Shown here one piece after another: positions 26,026 to 35,091 of a stretch of DNA of 64,000 nt. The position numbers and the translations under genes were made by a program. The first letter of the stretch is position 1. Each line of letters starts with the position of its first letter. This DNA comes from UBA1426 sp050953365 (GTDB lineage: Bacteria > Bacillota > Clostridia > Peptostreptococcales > Anaerovoracaceae). The stretch is from contig JBMNMN010000001.1 in NCBI GenBank assembly GCA_050953365.1, forward strand, positions 44,914 to 108,913. The letters run 5' to 3'. Below the pieces are notes generated by a model. The model saw only the letters and a program-made list of their open reading frames with translations, searched no databases and was not told the origin of the DNA.

Positions 26026-26487
26026 CTAATTACTGGCGCAGTTTGTTTTAAGCGCATCACGCCTTTTCTTAACTGTTTCATAGAGTAATTTTTCTTCTTC
26101 GGTTTCAGGCACAAGGGGTTTTACTGCCCGAGGTCTTCCGTTTCTATCGAGAGCCACCATAGTAAAATAAGCGGATAATGCCTGTATCGGCTCGGAATCC
26201 GATTCCAAATCCTCCACATCCACAGTCACAACCACTTCCATGGAGGTTCGCCCCACATAAGCCACGGTGGCCGTTAGCGTAACCAGCGCTCCTACGAAAA
26301 TAGGACGATGAAACTGAAGCTCATCAACCCGCGCGGTAACCACATTGCATCGGGCATATTTTCTCGCTACAGCTCCCGCAGCAGTATCCATTAACTTCAT
26401 TATTTCGCCGCCATGCACGTTTCCTGCAACATTTGCCTGGCTGGGAAGCATGACTTGACTCATGATCAGCTTTGTTCTTTTTTCCAC
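26026..26487 (-). CDS. acyl-CoA thioesterase (hot-dog fold, BACH/YciA type)
   Basis: This 153-residue protein has the single hot-dog domain with the active-site stretch ANVAGNVHGGEIMKLMD (Asn, Gly-Gly-x-Ile, Asp), ARVDELQFHRPIFVGALVTLTA and VVVTVDVEDLES. Enzymes of this type hydrolyse acyl-CoA to free acid and CoA in the cytoplasm. The start is GTG with AAAGGTGATAAA upstream. It is followed within 540 bases by other unlinked genes; it is probably co-transcribed with the DUF1801 gene upstream (22-base gap). Confidence 0.9.
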   Translation of the reverse strand: MEKRTKLIMSQVMLPSQANVAGNVHGGEIMKLMDTAAGAVARKYARCNVVTARVDELQFHRPIFVGALVTLTATVAYVGRTSMEVVVTVDVEDLESDSEPIQALSAYFTMVALDRNGRPRAVKPLVPETEEEKLLYETVKKRRDALKTNCASN

Positions 26488-26508
26488 TTTATCACCTTTC
26501 TCTCAATA

Positions 26509-26889
26509 TTACCCTTTGCCGCGGCGCCAATATTTCTTCATATCTTTCTTATCCTCAATGTTATACTCAATTATCTCATCAATCAGTCCGAAATCCAACT
26601 CATCCGTCCACTTAATCCGGAATAACATTTTCGTCCTCGTGTAGCCGGCTTGCTTAATTTTTTCATCAAAGCGATCTAAAGCGACAGCCTCGGGAGCAAC
26701 GGCTACGTGCTGCTTGGAGATACTGAAGGCGATAATAAATGTCCCGTGATCGCTAAACATGGGCTGGTTCCATTTGATTTCTCTTTTAAGATCGGGATAC
26801 TTGTCCGCAATGTGCCGGAGCAACCCTTCCATTCGTTCTTTGTGTTCCGGATTTTCAATGCGATTTAGATATTCCTGAAATTCAACCAT
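26509..26889 (-). CDS. DUF1801 / YdhG-like protein
   Basis: This 126-residue protein has the DUF1801 core: GLLRHIADKYPDLKREIKW, NQPMFSDHGTFIIAFSISKQHVAVAP and the basic C-terminus KKYWRRGKG. Relatives include the Bacillus iron chaperone-like protein Fra and MmcQ-like folds; a firm role is not known. The upstream sequence GAAAGGATGAAAC provides the ribosome site. Confidence 0.82.
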   Translation of the reverse strand: MVEFQEYLNRIENPEHKERMEGLLRHIADKYPDLKREIKWNQPMFSDHGTFIIAFSISKQHVAVAPEAVALDRFDEKIKQAGYTRTKMLFRIKWTDELDFGLIDEIIEYNIEDKKDMKKYWRRGKG

Positions 26890-26909
26890 ATTGTTTCATC
26901 CTTTCATCA

Positions 26910-26945
26910 AGTCAGCCAAAAAAGTGTCCGACACCAAATACAACT
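26910..26945. repeat. REP-like palindromic element
   Basis: AAAAAAGTGTCCGACACC followed by AAATACAACTC; same family as 25925, 36505 and 44836. Confidence 0.55.
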
Positions 26946-26955
26946 CCGATCTTCT

Positions 26956-28029
26956 CTAGATATATTGAATGATTCGGTTTGCAAAGTCTTTGGCCTGCTC
27001 TTCTATGCCCGGAATCTTTAATACGCTCTTAGGGTTATTGGCTGTTTCGATCAGCGCAAATTTCGGCGGCAGGACGAAAGCCTTATTCATATTTATGGCG
27101 CCGATCACCTGGGAGGCAACAATGTCGCCGCCGCTGTATCCCGATACGATGATTGAAAAGATCCGCTTGTCGGAAAAGTCATTGCTCCGGAAAAGCGCCG
27201 TGAGGCGGTTCACAAAAGCAGCCAGATTCGCCCCGATGGCGTCATTATAATTTGGACAAAGCATGAGAAGCCCGTCGCATTTCAGTATGCCGGGATACAC
27301 CCGGTCAACAATGACCCCTCCATAGAAGCATTTCTGATTTTCCCCAAAATGGCGGCAGGTTTCATAGGGGCATCCGATGCAATCGTACACCTCGCCGTTT
27401 AACAGCGAAATTTCTTCAATCTCCAGCTTGGACCCCGCGGCCTCCCAAAGATGCCGGCGAACCAGCGACCACAGTAAAAGGGTGTTCGAATGTTGAACGT
27501 TGCTGGCATGAATGACCAACAGGTTGGCGCGTTCTTTCCCGGTATGCCGATACTCCATAATCCTTTTAACCAGCTGATTGCCCGACTGGATGTAAGCATT
27601 CAAATGGTCCGTAGCCAGATTCCTCGCAACAATATTGTAGTTCTCCAAGGATCCTGTTCCTTCCACCAGCGGCCTGCCCACAAAGGTGCATCCCTGAAGG
27701 TTTGCGCTGAAAACCACTTCTCTTGCAATGGATTTCGTATAGAGCTCACTGTCCCCGTCAACGATGATTCCCGCAACGGACCCTGCAAACATATCCTTTG
27801 AAGTCCGGATTTTCTTGAGCATAGCATACAGCTCCAGATTGATCCCCGATTCCCCCAGCGAAACTGCGAAGAGAATCCTTCTATTTGTAAGGTCAACCTG
27901 CTCCATCTCCTCAATGGTATTGATAACCTCGCGGGATAATCCGGCCGTACTTCCTTCCACAATGGTGGTCAGCCGCTTTTCTTTACGCTTTTCCCGGCAG
28001 GCCGGTCTGATGATCGTCAGCTGTTCCAT
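26956..28029 (-). CDS. two-part flavodoxin-like / NADPH-dependent FMN reductase protein
   Basis: This 357-residue protein has a C-terminal half with the flavodoxin-like FMN reductase pattern: LLVIHASNVQHSNT (phosphate loop), IGCPYETC with two Cys, DGLLMLCPNYNDAIGANLAAFVNRL and SIIVSGYSGGD. Iron-sulphur flavoprotein relatives use such Cys motifs for clusters. The N-terminal half (about 165 residues) holds a separate alpha/beta region (ILFAVSLGESGINLELYAML; AGIIVDGDSELYT) that I cannot assign but looks like a degenerate second reductase fold. GGAGG precedes the ATG. It lies 24 bases after the dehydrogenase gene and is the last gene of the operon led by the 1697-residue protein. Confidence 0.78.
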   Translation of the reverse strand: MEQLTIIRPACREKRKEKRLTTIVEGSTAGLSREVINTIEEMEQVDLTNRRILFAVSLGESGINLELYAMLKKIRTSKDMFAGSVAGIIVDGDSELYTKSIAREVVFSANLQGCTFVGRPLVEGTGSLENYNIVARNLATDHLNAYIQSGNQLVKRIMEYRHTGKERANLLVIHASNVQHSNTLLLWSLVRRHLWEAAGSKLEIEEISLLNGEVYDCIGCPYETCRHFGENQKCFYGGVIVDRVYPGILKCDGLLMLCPNYNDAIGANLAAFVNRLTALFRSNDFSDKRIFSIIVSGYSGGDIVASQVIGAINMNKAFVLPPKFALIETANNPKSVLKIPGIEEQAKDFANRIIQYI

Positions 28030-28053
28030 CCTATACCCCTCCTTGGTTCTCGG

Positions 28054-29034
28054 CTAAAGCCTGCACAAATTCCCATAGGCGCAGCCAATCCGATGGAATA
28101 ATTGCGGCGGCAGCGGCAGGTTCTCCACTTCTGTTATCCCGTCAATAAGCCGGTTCTTTGCTCCAAGAAAAGCGCCTTTGCTGCCGTCTCCGAAATAAAA
28201 CGAGCTGTAATGCCATTTCCCCTGCAGCGTGCAGAGCACGGAGAGCGCGCCGGAGGAAAAGGCAGGCGCAATATATGGTTTGAATCCCAGCTCACGAACC
28301 CGTAGATTGGACTCAACGGTGAGCCGGGTCAGTTCCATGGATAACTCATGGTCATAATTCGCAACGGAATCCGCCACCACCAAATCGTTTCCGTGGGGAC
28401 CGAAGACACGCCCTTCCCTAAGAAATCTGAAGAACCGTCGGTCCTTTCTGGCATAATATGCGGCTCTGCTGTTCATGACTCCAAGCCCGTATCCGCGAAT
28501 CTGCCGGGGCTCCAATCCGGACGCCATGAGAGCCGCTTTGCAGAGTGGATCCACGGGATCGGATATTACGGCGAAAAGCCCTTTAAATCCTTGCCGGTAA
28601 GCCATCCTGGCATAATGCTCTACCAAAGGCTTGTTGGCCTCATACTGCGCCATCCGTACGTCCACATTTTCAGGCTTTGTTTTTACGGGTGGAACTCCCT
28701 TGGACGCGCAGAATAGAAACACGTCTCCTTGAAATAACTCTTCCTCCTTCAGGATTCGCACCGTAGGCAGAGCATCGTAATCAAAGGGCCAGGCAATTTG
28801 ATTCATTTCCTGCTCATATCGCATCATCACTTCCGGGTTCAAATCGTAGATTCCGATTTCCGCCACCACAGAACCGCCCAAAAGCCGCAGTCCCGTCAAC
28901 AGCGATCCGCCCACATCGCCCAGCGCCAACAGGTTAACGGTCAACTTCCGGTCCTTCGGAAACGATATTCCCTCAAGTAAAATATTCCCTTCAGCCTTGC
29001 CTGTAAGGCCCATCAGCTCGGATAAATAGTTCAT
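28054..29034 (-). CDS. lactate/malate dehydrogenase-fold protein
   Basis: This 326-residue protein has an N-terminal Rossmann fold (NLLALGDVGGSLLTGLRLLG, then Asp at the end of strand 2 in EIGIYDLN), the substrate-side VISDPVDPL and VFGPHGNDLVVADS, and FSSGALSVLCTLQGKWHY. This is the LDH/MDH superfamily pattern (ISNPVD..., G-x-HG) with NAD preference suggested by the Asp. The usual catalytic Arg in the active-site loop cannot be located, so the substrate is open. The start at 29034 follows AAGGAGCATT. It lies 67 bases after the 1697-residue gene and 24 before the flavoprotein gene. Confidence 0.8.
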   Translation of the reverse strand: MNYLSELMGLTGKAEGNILLEGISFPKDRKLTVNLLALGDVGGSLLTGLRLLGGSVVAEIGIYDLNPEVMMRYEQEMNQIAWPFDYDALPTVRILKEEELFQGDVFLFCASKGVPPVKTKPENVDVRMAQYEANKPLVEHYARMAYRQGFKGLFAVISDPVDPLCKAALMASGLEPRQIRGYGLGVMNSRAAYYARKDRRFFRFLREGRVFGPHGNDLVVADSVANYDHELSMELTRLTVESNLRVRELGFKPYIAPAFSSGALSVLCTLQGKWHYSSFYFGDGSKGAFLGAKNRLIDGITEVENLPLPPQLFHRIGCAYGNLCRL

Positions 29035-29101
29035 AATGCTCCTTTCCACAAATTACCCCTTCGAACCTCCCATATGCCCACGGCCGGCCGGCTAGGCAAA
29101 C

Positions 29102-32100
29102 CTATCGTTCAAACACCGACGTATCTTTCAGCCGGATCAGCCGTTCAATATCGTTCTGAACAAAAATCGAAGGAGCCAAGTTCAGATCATAGGCCATACA
29201 GGACCCGATGTCGGGGAATTTTGGTGAAATAATAGCTTCCCCGATCCTCTTCAAAGTTAAGTTCTTCTGGAAAAGCTCCTTATATTCTTCCTCTAGCGCA
29301 GAGAGGATTTCCCGGGCATTTTTCAGACACTCCATGGAAAAATCATAAACCCTGCTCCGAGGCACATCATTCATGAAAGTGGGAAGCACATAGGGCAAGA
29401 TCAAATTTATGGAATTAAACTGCCCGGAGTCCCCGGCCCTCTCGGGCCGATCCACACTGTCCCCGCCGATATAGGGATACATGGCCGATTCCGCAAACCA
29501 CACCCTGAGGTTCGGAATAAAATATGCGCTGGACACATCTCTTCCCTGAACCGTCATCAGGTCCTTCCCTCGCCCGGAAAGGATGCCCACCACAATTTTC
29601 TTAATATTGACCCCTTCCGCTTTAAATATGGGATCCAACTCCCTGATCCGGTATCCTTTATGCAACAGATCATCCACCAGGATCACACCTCTGTCAAAGG
29701 ATTTAATAGTTCTGACCTGGTTGATCAGCTTCGAATAGTTTGGGTATTCCTTGATGGTGAATTTCCGAATCGAGGGATCAAAATATTTTTCCGTATGAAG
29801 GGTCTTTGTCACCGTATTGGGAACGGCAATCCCATTCAAAATCTGGCCGAAGGGCACGCACATAAGCTCCCCGAGCACCCTTGGAGTCTGGGGCTCCTGT
29901 GGCACCTGATTGATCTCCGTAATCATGCCGATTAGCTTGTGATGGATGATCTCTTGATTTACGGAAAGTATCAGAGTATCCGGGTACATCATGCTAAGGG
30001 TTTTCTGGAGGTTATTATGGGCCTGATCAAGGACCTTCAAAATATTCTCATCCTGGTTGAAGGGATACTTGATCTTGGACTCCATATTCTGAATGACAAC
30101 CACCGGGAACTTCATATCCACGGTAAAAATCACATCGTCCTTCGGCGCTTCTTCCACCCTCTTGAAACCCTGGCGCTCTAAGGTCTCTACCATCCGATTG
30201 GAAATCTCCTTATTCCCGCGGGGATGATAGATGGCGTAGGTAAAGTCCTCCTTCAGGCAGTCAAACAGGGTTTCGCTGATCAGCAGTTGAAGCGGATCTC
30301 TGATATTTGTATCCTCATCATAATAAAGCCCCCCGATGAGCACCCGCTTCCCGATGCCCGCTTCCCGCAGATAAGCGGCCACCGCCTGATTCATAAACTC
30401 CCGGAACAAATCTGCCGTCTCCACCGTGGAAAAAGCCGACATTCCCACGATTTTATCTTTCTTTGCACCGTCACGGATCAGGATCCCCATGGTATCTTTT
30501 CTTCTTAAGTAAGCGACGATTTCGGCAAGCCCCTTCCGGCCGTTAAGCAGCGTGCGAGTCAGCTCACGGATGAGGTCTTCGGTAAAAGCAACCTTTTCTA
30601 TCCGTATTCCCTTTGTCAGGATAATGCTCTTGTATTGGGGCTCCCGAAGATAAAGGCTGTTATCGTAAATATAATTCTGGGCAACCGCGTCGATGAGATT
30701 GGAAATATCCCTGTTTAAATCGATGTTCTCTCGAATCCTGGTGGAACTGATATCCTCAAGGTGGGTGGGCAGCCTAAGCTCCGTCACTTCTCCCAAGAGA
30801 AGGGAATAATCCCTGTTAAACTCGTTGGTTCCCTCAGCCATGCTGCTGCGCAGAAATACAATGTGGTTGAAATGATGTATGCTCCCCGGCTCCGGAGGCT
30901 TTTTGTATGCGGAGGCATTGGCGATGATGTCGCTTCCTACCACCACGTGAATGTCCTTTCCGGGGAACAGGCTTTTTAGCAGCGCCAGATCCTTCTTGTT
31001 GCTCAGGTTGATCTGGATCTCATCGGGCAGTACGTATACGTCTCCTTCATTTCCCGTGGAAATGGTGATGATCTTTCTCCTCATACGCCTGGGCTGGGTC
31101 TTTTTGGACCAGGAGAACTCATCGATGGACAGATAAACTTCAAAGCCCAGCTTTTTAATCTCCTGCACGATGCCCTTGTGGCTCAGCGAAAAGGGATCAA
31201 AAGTGCCCGGGAAAAAGGCAATTTTCTTGCATTCCGGATACCGGAAACCGCCGTTGGTAATGGAATAATCGGAAATAAACCGATAAATATGGTTCAGAGC
31301 CGCGGCATTGTTGAAAAACTCCAACCGGGATTCTTCCCGTTCGGTGATGAGAACCAGCATCTTTTTGTAAAGCAAGCGGAAGATTGTGTTTTTCTCCTCT
31401 AAAGTCAGTCCGTCGCTTCCGAAAATATATTTTCCGATAACATGGAAGGCCTCTTGGCTGACGAGAGGGTCATAATTAGCCAGCCCGCGAAGGAGAAGCC
31501 CCACCAGCGTCTCTCTCCTCTTTTTGTAAATGTTCGCCTCTTCATGGAAACGTTCTTTATAGGACGGATAGCTGGTGAGCAGAACGCCGATGGTGTTCAG
31601 GGTTACCGTGACGATTCGCTCGTTACGATTCTCCAGCAGCCGCTCCAGGCGGGATATCATTTCATCCAGCTCGTTGGGATGCAGGAACAGGGCTATCTCA
31701 CCAAGATACTCGGGAATATATTTGGAAAACTGATATTCACCGATTTCCAGGCCCTTGGTAAGCTCGATGACGATTTCGTTCCGCTGATCCAGGGTCAACA
31801 ATGTGGTTACGTATTTCAGCCCGTTGCCGGCGGAATGCCGCACGGTGACTTTTTCGCTGACCTTCAATAGATTAGACAGGTGCGTGGCTATATGCAGCTT
31901 CTCTTCCCGCCTTCCGTTGCGAAGCCGGTCCAGGAAGTATTCAATGTTTACCGCCTTGATGACCCAGGGGGTTCCCATTTTCAGATTCTCCAAAAAGAGA
32001 TCTGAGGTGGTCTCTCCCTCCCCGTAAAGGGCATTCCGGTATTGCTCCAGTTCTGCGGGATCATAGTCCAGCATGCTGAGTATGCGGTAACGAAGAAAAG

Positions 32101-34195
32101 TGCTGCTTGTATATTTCAACGGAAACGCCGATACCACCCCCACTATCTTCTCCCGGATATCCTCGGGGATTCCTGCCCTTTGAAGATTTGCCGCTCCTCC
32201 CGTTTGGAGGTTTCTTACCGTTTGAAGGCTCCTCACATAATGTTCCAGCACGCGAAGAATCCCCAGCTGCACCTCGTCGGACTTTCTGCTCACGGCGCCG
32301 AAGCAATAGTCCAGCAGGATCCGCTGCTGTCTTTCCGTGCATGAATCGAATGGCAAATAAAGCATGGAATCCAATAGAATAAAGGTAGTAGCGTCGTCTA
32401 TGTTGCCGTTGTTGCTCTTATAAAAACCGACGATCAGCTCTAAATACTTGCTCTTCTCCTCTTCTTCAACACGATCCAGCAACGTATTAATGACGATCTT
32501 CAAAGTATAGCCGATCCATCTCCTGTGAACTTCCGTAATTTTATGATCCGGAAAAATGATTTTGCGGAAGTATTCATCACATAGCTCAATAGCCGTCCGC
32601 TCGGAACCGATCATGTCCACTCCATTAGGAAGCTCTTTCCGATACTCCTCATCGAAGTTGGCGATAAACATGCCCATAACCTCGGCAGCCAGACGCCGTA
32701 TATCCCCTTCGCTGTGCATCAGCAGCTCGTAAAGGAATTTCATGGTCATCTGCTTTTGCTTCTGCGTCATGTAGGATGAATATTCGTAGAAGATATTGAT
32801 GTATGCCCGGACTTGCTTCCATTGCTTTTCCGATCTGGCGGCCTCAAGCAGATTTCCGAATTCAACCTCGTCATTAAAGATCTTCATAACGGAAATATTG
32901 TGTTCGATGGCCAAGTCTTTCAGCCGATTGATGGACTCTCGGCTGTTTAAAAGGGGTTCGTATTTCTTTTCGGCAGGTCGGAAAACGGGATCATCGGGGT
33001 CTGTACTTACACCCAGCCTCTCCATAAACTCCTCAAAGTCCTTCAATTTTGCGTAGACCCGCTCATAGCGCTTTCTTTTCGCCTCGTCCACGTTGTCCAG
33101 TTTATTGAGTATGATGTCGAAAGAATCTTCCAAAGAATAGATCTTCATGCGTTCCAGGCCGGACTCGTCCCTGATTCCCTTAACCCTGAAATCCGCGTAG
33201 ATCAGCGCCAGGGATTCAGCGGACAGATTTTCCAGCTCCAGGTCCCAAGTGGAATGATTGGTAGCGATATGTCCGATAGTGGGCATATCGTTGGTTTTGA
33301 AGAACAGATCTGTATAATAATAGTGTAGATAGGGAATGCGCTGGTATTCCGTGTCCTTGCATCCAAACTTACCGATGTCATGGCCTACAGCCGCTCCGGA
33401 AATCAGCGCCAGATCGATGGGGACGCCGGCAAGGCTCAGCTGCCGGCTGATGTTGACGGCAATGCGGTGAACACTGTTGAGATGGCCGAGAACGTTAAAG
33501 CCGGTTTTTTCGCCGTAAAGCAGCATGAATTCATTAATGTAATTCCGCTGCCAAAACCGGACCAGCCTGTCATATTCCAATCTGCCGTTGCAACGCTCCA
33601 CCTCCTTCGGATCAAGGAATTGAATAATCTCATCCTGCCCCAGTATAGCGTAGGACGGCAGATGAGGCTGGAAAGATATCTGCAGATTCGGCGATGCATG
33701 GCCCGATTGGTCAGGCACATGGTCCGGCTGACCGGACACTGCATGCGTTGGCTGCTGCTGCGCAGCATGGCCCGACTGATCGGACACTGCATGACCCGAC
33801 TGGTTGATAACGGTTCGGATCGTCTGGAGAATAATATTTTTCGCCAGCCTCATTCTCCTGGACTCATGCAGTTCCTCCCCTTGCGGAAACAGGAGTTGCA
33901 GCGTAGTATCCAGAATATATTGGCACCATCCGCTCTCCGGATCATCGACAATGCGCCGAAGCAGCGGCAAAAGCGCAGGGACAAGATCATGGCATTGAAG
34001 GGTAACTCGAGAAGAATCCATGGCAGCAGGACGTTTTGTTTGCCAACCGTCCCCTCGTTCTAAACCACGAAATCCCTCCTCAAGCACATGGTCCGAAAGG
34101 TACTCCCGCATCTGTTTTTTTGTAACATTGTTTGCCTTCAAAAAATGCCTGCTCAACAGGTCCCGTTCTACAACCGCTGCTAAACTTGGACTCAT
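29102..34195 (-). CDS. 1697-residue multidomain protein: HD domain, helical repeats, NadD-like nucleotidyltransferase, GNAT-like and phosphoribosyltransferase-like regions
   Basis: No signal or membrane helix is visible, so it should be cytosolic. Regions in order: an N-terminal helical segment; a Gln/His-rich repeat at 131-167 with QSGHA three times; an HD phosphohydrolase-like domain near 235-345 (His272-Asp273 in AVGHDIGKFGCKD, a further His in GHIATNHS); HEAT/ARM-like helices near 430-980; a nucleotidyltransferase domain near 990-1190 with the class motif FFPGTFDPFSLSHKG and the closing SSTRIRENI; a GNAT-like region near 1200-1390 (VLIGGLYYDED, LERQGFKRVEE); and a PRTase-like region with GVILVDDLLHKGYRIRELD near 1505. 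NadD-type domains adenylylate nicotinate mononucleotide and PRTases use PRPP, so a nucleotide or NAD-related role is a reasonable inference, not shown. GGAGGATACTAT fixes the start. It leads an operon with two redox genes. Confidence 0.85.
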   Translation of the reverse strand: MSPSLAAVVERDLLSRHFLKANNVTKKQMREYLSDHVLEEGFRGLERGDGWQTKRPAAMDSSRVTLQCHDLVPALLPLLRRIVDDPESGWCQYILDTTLQLLFPQGEELHESRRMRLAKNIILQTIRTVINQSGHAVSDQSGHAAQQQPTHAVSGQPDHVPDQSGHASPNLQISFQPHLPSYAILGQDEIIQFLDPKEVERCNGRLEYDRLVRFWQRNYINEFMLLYGEKTGFNVLGHLNSVHRIAVNISRQLSLAGVPIDLALISGAAVGHDIGKFGCKDTEYQRIPYLHYYYTDLFFKTNDMPTIGHIATNHSTWDLELENLSAESLALIYADFRVKGIRDESGLERMKIYSLEDSFDIILNKLDNVDEAKRKRYERVYAKLKDFEEFMERLGVSTDPDDPVFRPAEKKYEPLLNSRESINRLKDLAIEHNISVMKIFNDEVEFGNLLEAARSEKQWKQVRAYINIFYEYSSYMTQKQKQMTMKFLYELLMHSEGDIRRLAAEVMGMFIANFDEEYRKELPNGVDMIGSERTAIELCDEYFRKIIFPDHKITEVHRRWIGYTLKIVINTLLDRVEEEEKSKYLELIVGFYKSNNGNIDDATTFILLDSMLYLPFDSCTERQQRILLDYCFGAVSRKSDEVQLGILRVLEHYVRSLQTVRNLQTGGAANLQRAGIPEDIREKIVGVVSAFPLKYTSSTFLRYRILSMLDYDPAELEQYRNALYGEGETTSDLFLENLKMGTPWVIKAVNIEYFLDRLRNGRREEKLHIATHLSNLLKVSEKVTVRHSAGNGLKYVTTLLTLDQRNEIVIELTKGLEIGEYQFSKYIPEYLGEIALFLHPNELDEMISRLERLLENRNERIVTVTLNTIGVLLTSYPSYKERFHEEANIYKKRRETLVGLLLRGLANYDPLVSQEAFHVIGKYIFGSDGLTLEEKNTIFRLLYKKMLVLITEREESRLEFFNNAAALNHIYRFISDYSITNGGFRYPECKKIAFFPGTFDPFSLSHKGIVQEIKKLGFEVYLSIDEFSWSKKTQPRRMRRKIITISTGNEGDVYVLPDEIQINLSNKKDLALLKSLFPGKDIHVVVGSDIIANASAYKKPPEPGSIHHFNHIVFLRSSMAEGTNEFNRDYSLLLGEVTELRLPTHLEDISSTRIRENIDLNRDISNLIDAVAQNYIYDNSLYLREPQYKSIILTKGIRIEKVAFTEDLIRELTRTLLNGRKGLAEIVAYLRRKDTMGILIRDGAKKDKIVGMSAFSTVETADLFREFMNQAVAAYLREAGIGKRVLIGGLYYDEDTNIRDPLQLLISETLFDCLKEDFTYAIYHPRGNKEISNRMVETLERQGFKRVEEAPKDDVIFTVDMKFPVVVIQNMESKIKYPFNQDENILKVLDQAHNNLQKTLSMMYPDTLILSVNQEIIHHKLIGMITEINQVPQEPQTPRVLGELMCVPFGQILNGIAVPNTVTKTLHTEKYFDPSIRKFTIKEYPNYSKLINQVRTIKSFDRGVILVDDLLHKGYRIRELDPIFKAEGVNIKKIVVGILSGRGKDLMTVQGRDVSSAYFIPNLRVWFAESAMYPYIGGDSVDRPERAGDSGQFNSINLILPYVLPTFMNDVPRSRVYDFSMECLKNAREILSALEEEYKELFQKNLTLKRIGEAIISPKFPDIGSCMAYDLNLAPSIFVQNDIERLIRLKDTSVFER
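33690..33805 (-). repeat. in-frame tandem repeat coding QSGHA units
   Basis: Repeats related to GCATGGCCCGACTGATC encode Gln-Ser-Gly-His-Ala units at residues 131-167 of the 1697-residue protein. Copies are imperfect, and the repeat keeps the reading frame. Confidence 0.7.
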
Positions 34196-34345
34196 ATAGT
34201 ATCCTCCATCGTATCTCCATTAGGTACTGCTATATATACCACATATACCACAAGTCTATCTTCTCAATCCTTCCCAATCCTTACATCGTCAATTAACAAT
34301 TTACAATTGATGATCAATAAATAAGCAAATTGGCGCTTTATAAGC

Positions 34346-34476
34346 GTAGATGCCATTGAATGCTTTATAGTCGTAGACACCTTTGAATACTCTATGATCG
34401 TACACACCTTTGATACTCTATGATCGCACACACCTTTGATACTCTATAATCGTACACACCTTTGAGTCTCTATAAT
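34346..34476. repeat. 26-27-bp tandem repeat, five copies
   Basis: The unit is near GTACACACCTTTGATACTCT followed by ATGATC. The first two copies are 27 bp, the rest 26 bp; the first is the most diverged. No reading frame is kept. It lies in the gap upstream of the 1697-residue gene. Confidence 0.85.
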
Positions 34477-34527
34477 TTAGGCGCCCTTGAATTTTATACG
34501 TTTATATTATTCCACCAACCAGAGCAT

Positions 34528-34585
34528 CGCAACCAGTTTGTACAAAGTACCGGACATTTTTACAAGCCGCTGTACTTGGCGTCTG
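34528..34585. repeat. diverged REP-like element
   Basis: ACCGGACATTTTTACAAGCC followed by GCTGTACTTGGCGTCTGA, a degenerate form of the GTGTCnGACAC / TTTTTACAA family. Confidence 0.4.
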
Positions 34586-34647
34586 AGGCATTCTGGAAAT
34601 ACAACTCGAACGACTGGCTCTAAAGCCTTCTCAATTAATACAAGAGA

Positions 34648-34815
34648 AGTGTGCAAAAAACCGAGTTATGTGTGGATTTATATAGAGAATAACTCTGAAT
34701 TCCACACACAACTTCATTTTTTGCACAGCAAGGACCGTTTTACAGCTTTGGATCCACACATAACTCCATTTTTTGCACAGCAAGGACCATTTTACAACTT
34801 TTGCACATCTCAAAG
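34648..34815. repeat. large inverted repeat with 52-bp direct repeat
   Basis: GTGCAAAAAA with GAGTTATGTGTGGA pairs imperfectly with TCCACACACAACTTC and TTTTTTGCAC across about 24 bases. The right arm TCCACACA...TTTTTTGCACAGCAAGGACC occurs again with start positions 34701 and 34753, an offset of 52 bp. Plausibly a remnant of a hairpin array of the kind seen at 59.5 kb. No gene in this part of the gap. Confidence 0.7.
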
Positions 34816-35091
34816 CAAATTCGAATCGCCCTGAAAACCGGTAAAGCTATATAGCTAAATACTAAAAATTTAGCTTTCCTTAAGTTTTTTACTAAACAGC
34901 CGATATTATTTATGTGCCTAACTTTTGCAGCCAATAAGTGAATAAAAGGCGGTTTTTTGGGAAGCTTTTCCATGGACGCCTTTAGCCTTTTCTGTATTGT
35001 CTTTAATTATTGGCTTATTGCTTTCCTACCTTCGGAATCCGGTCCGAAGAAATAAAAAATTGTCATAATATCAGGGAGATAGGTGATTTCT

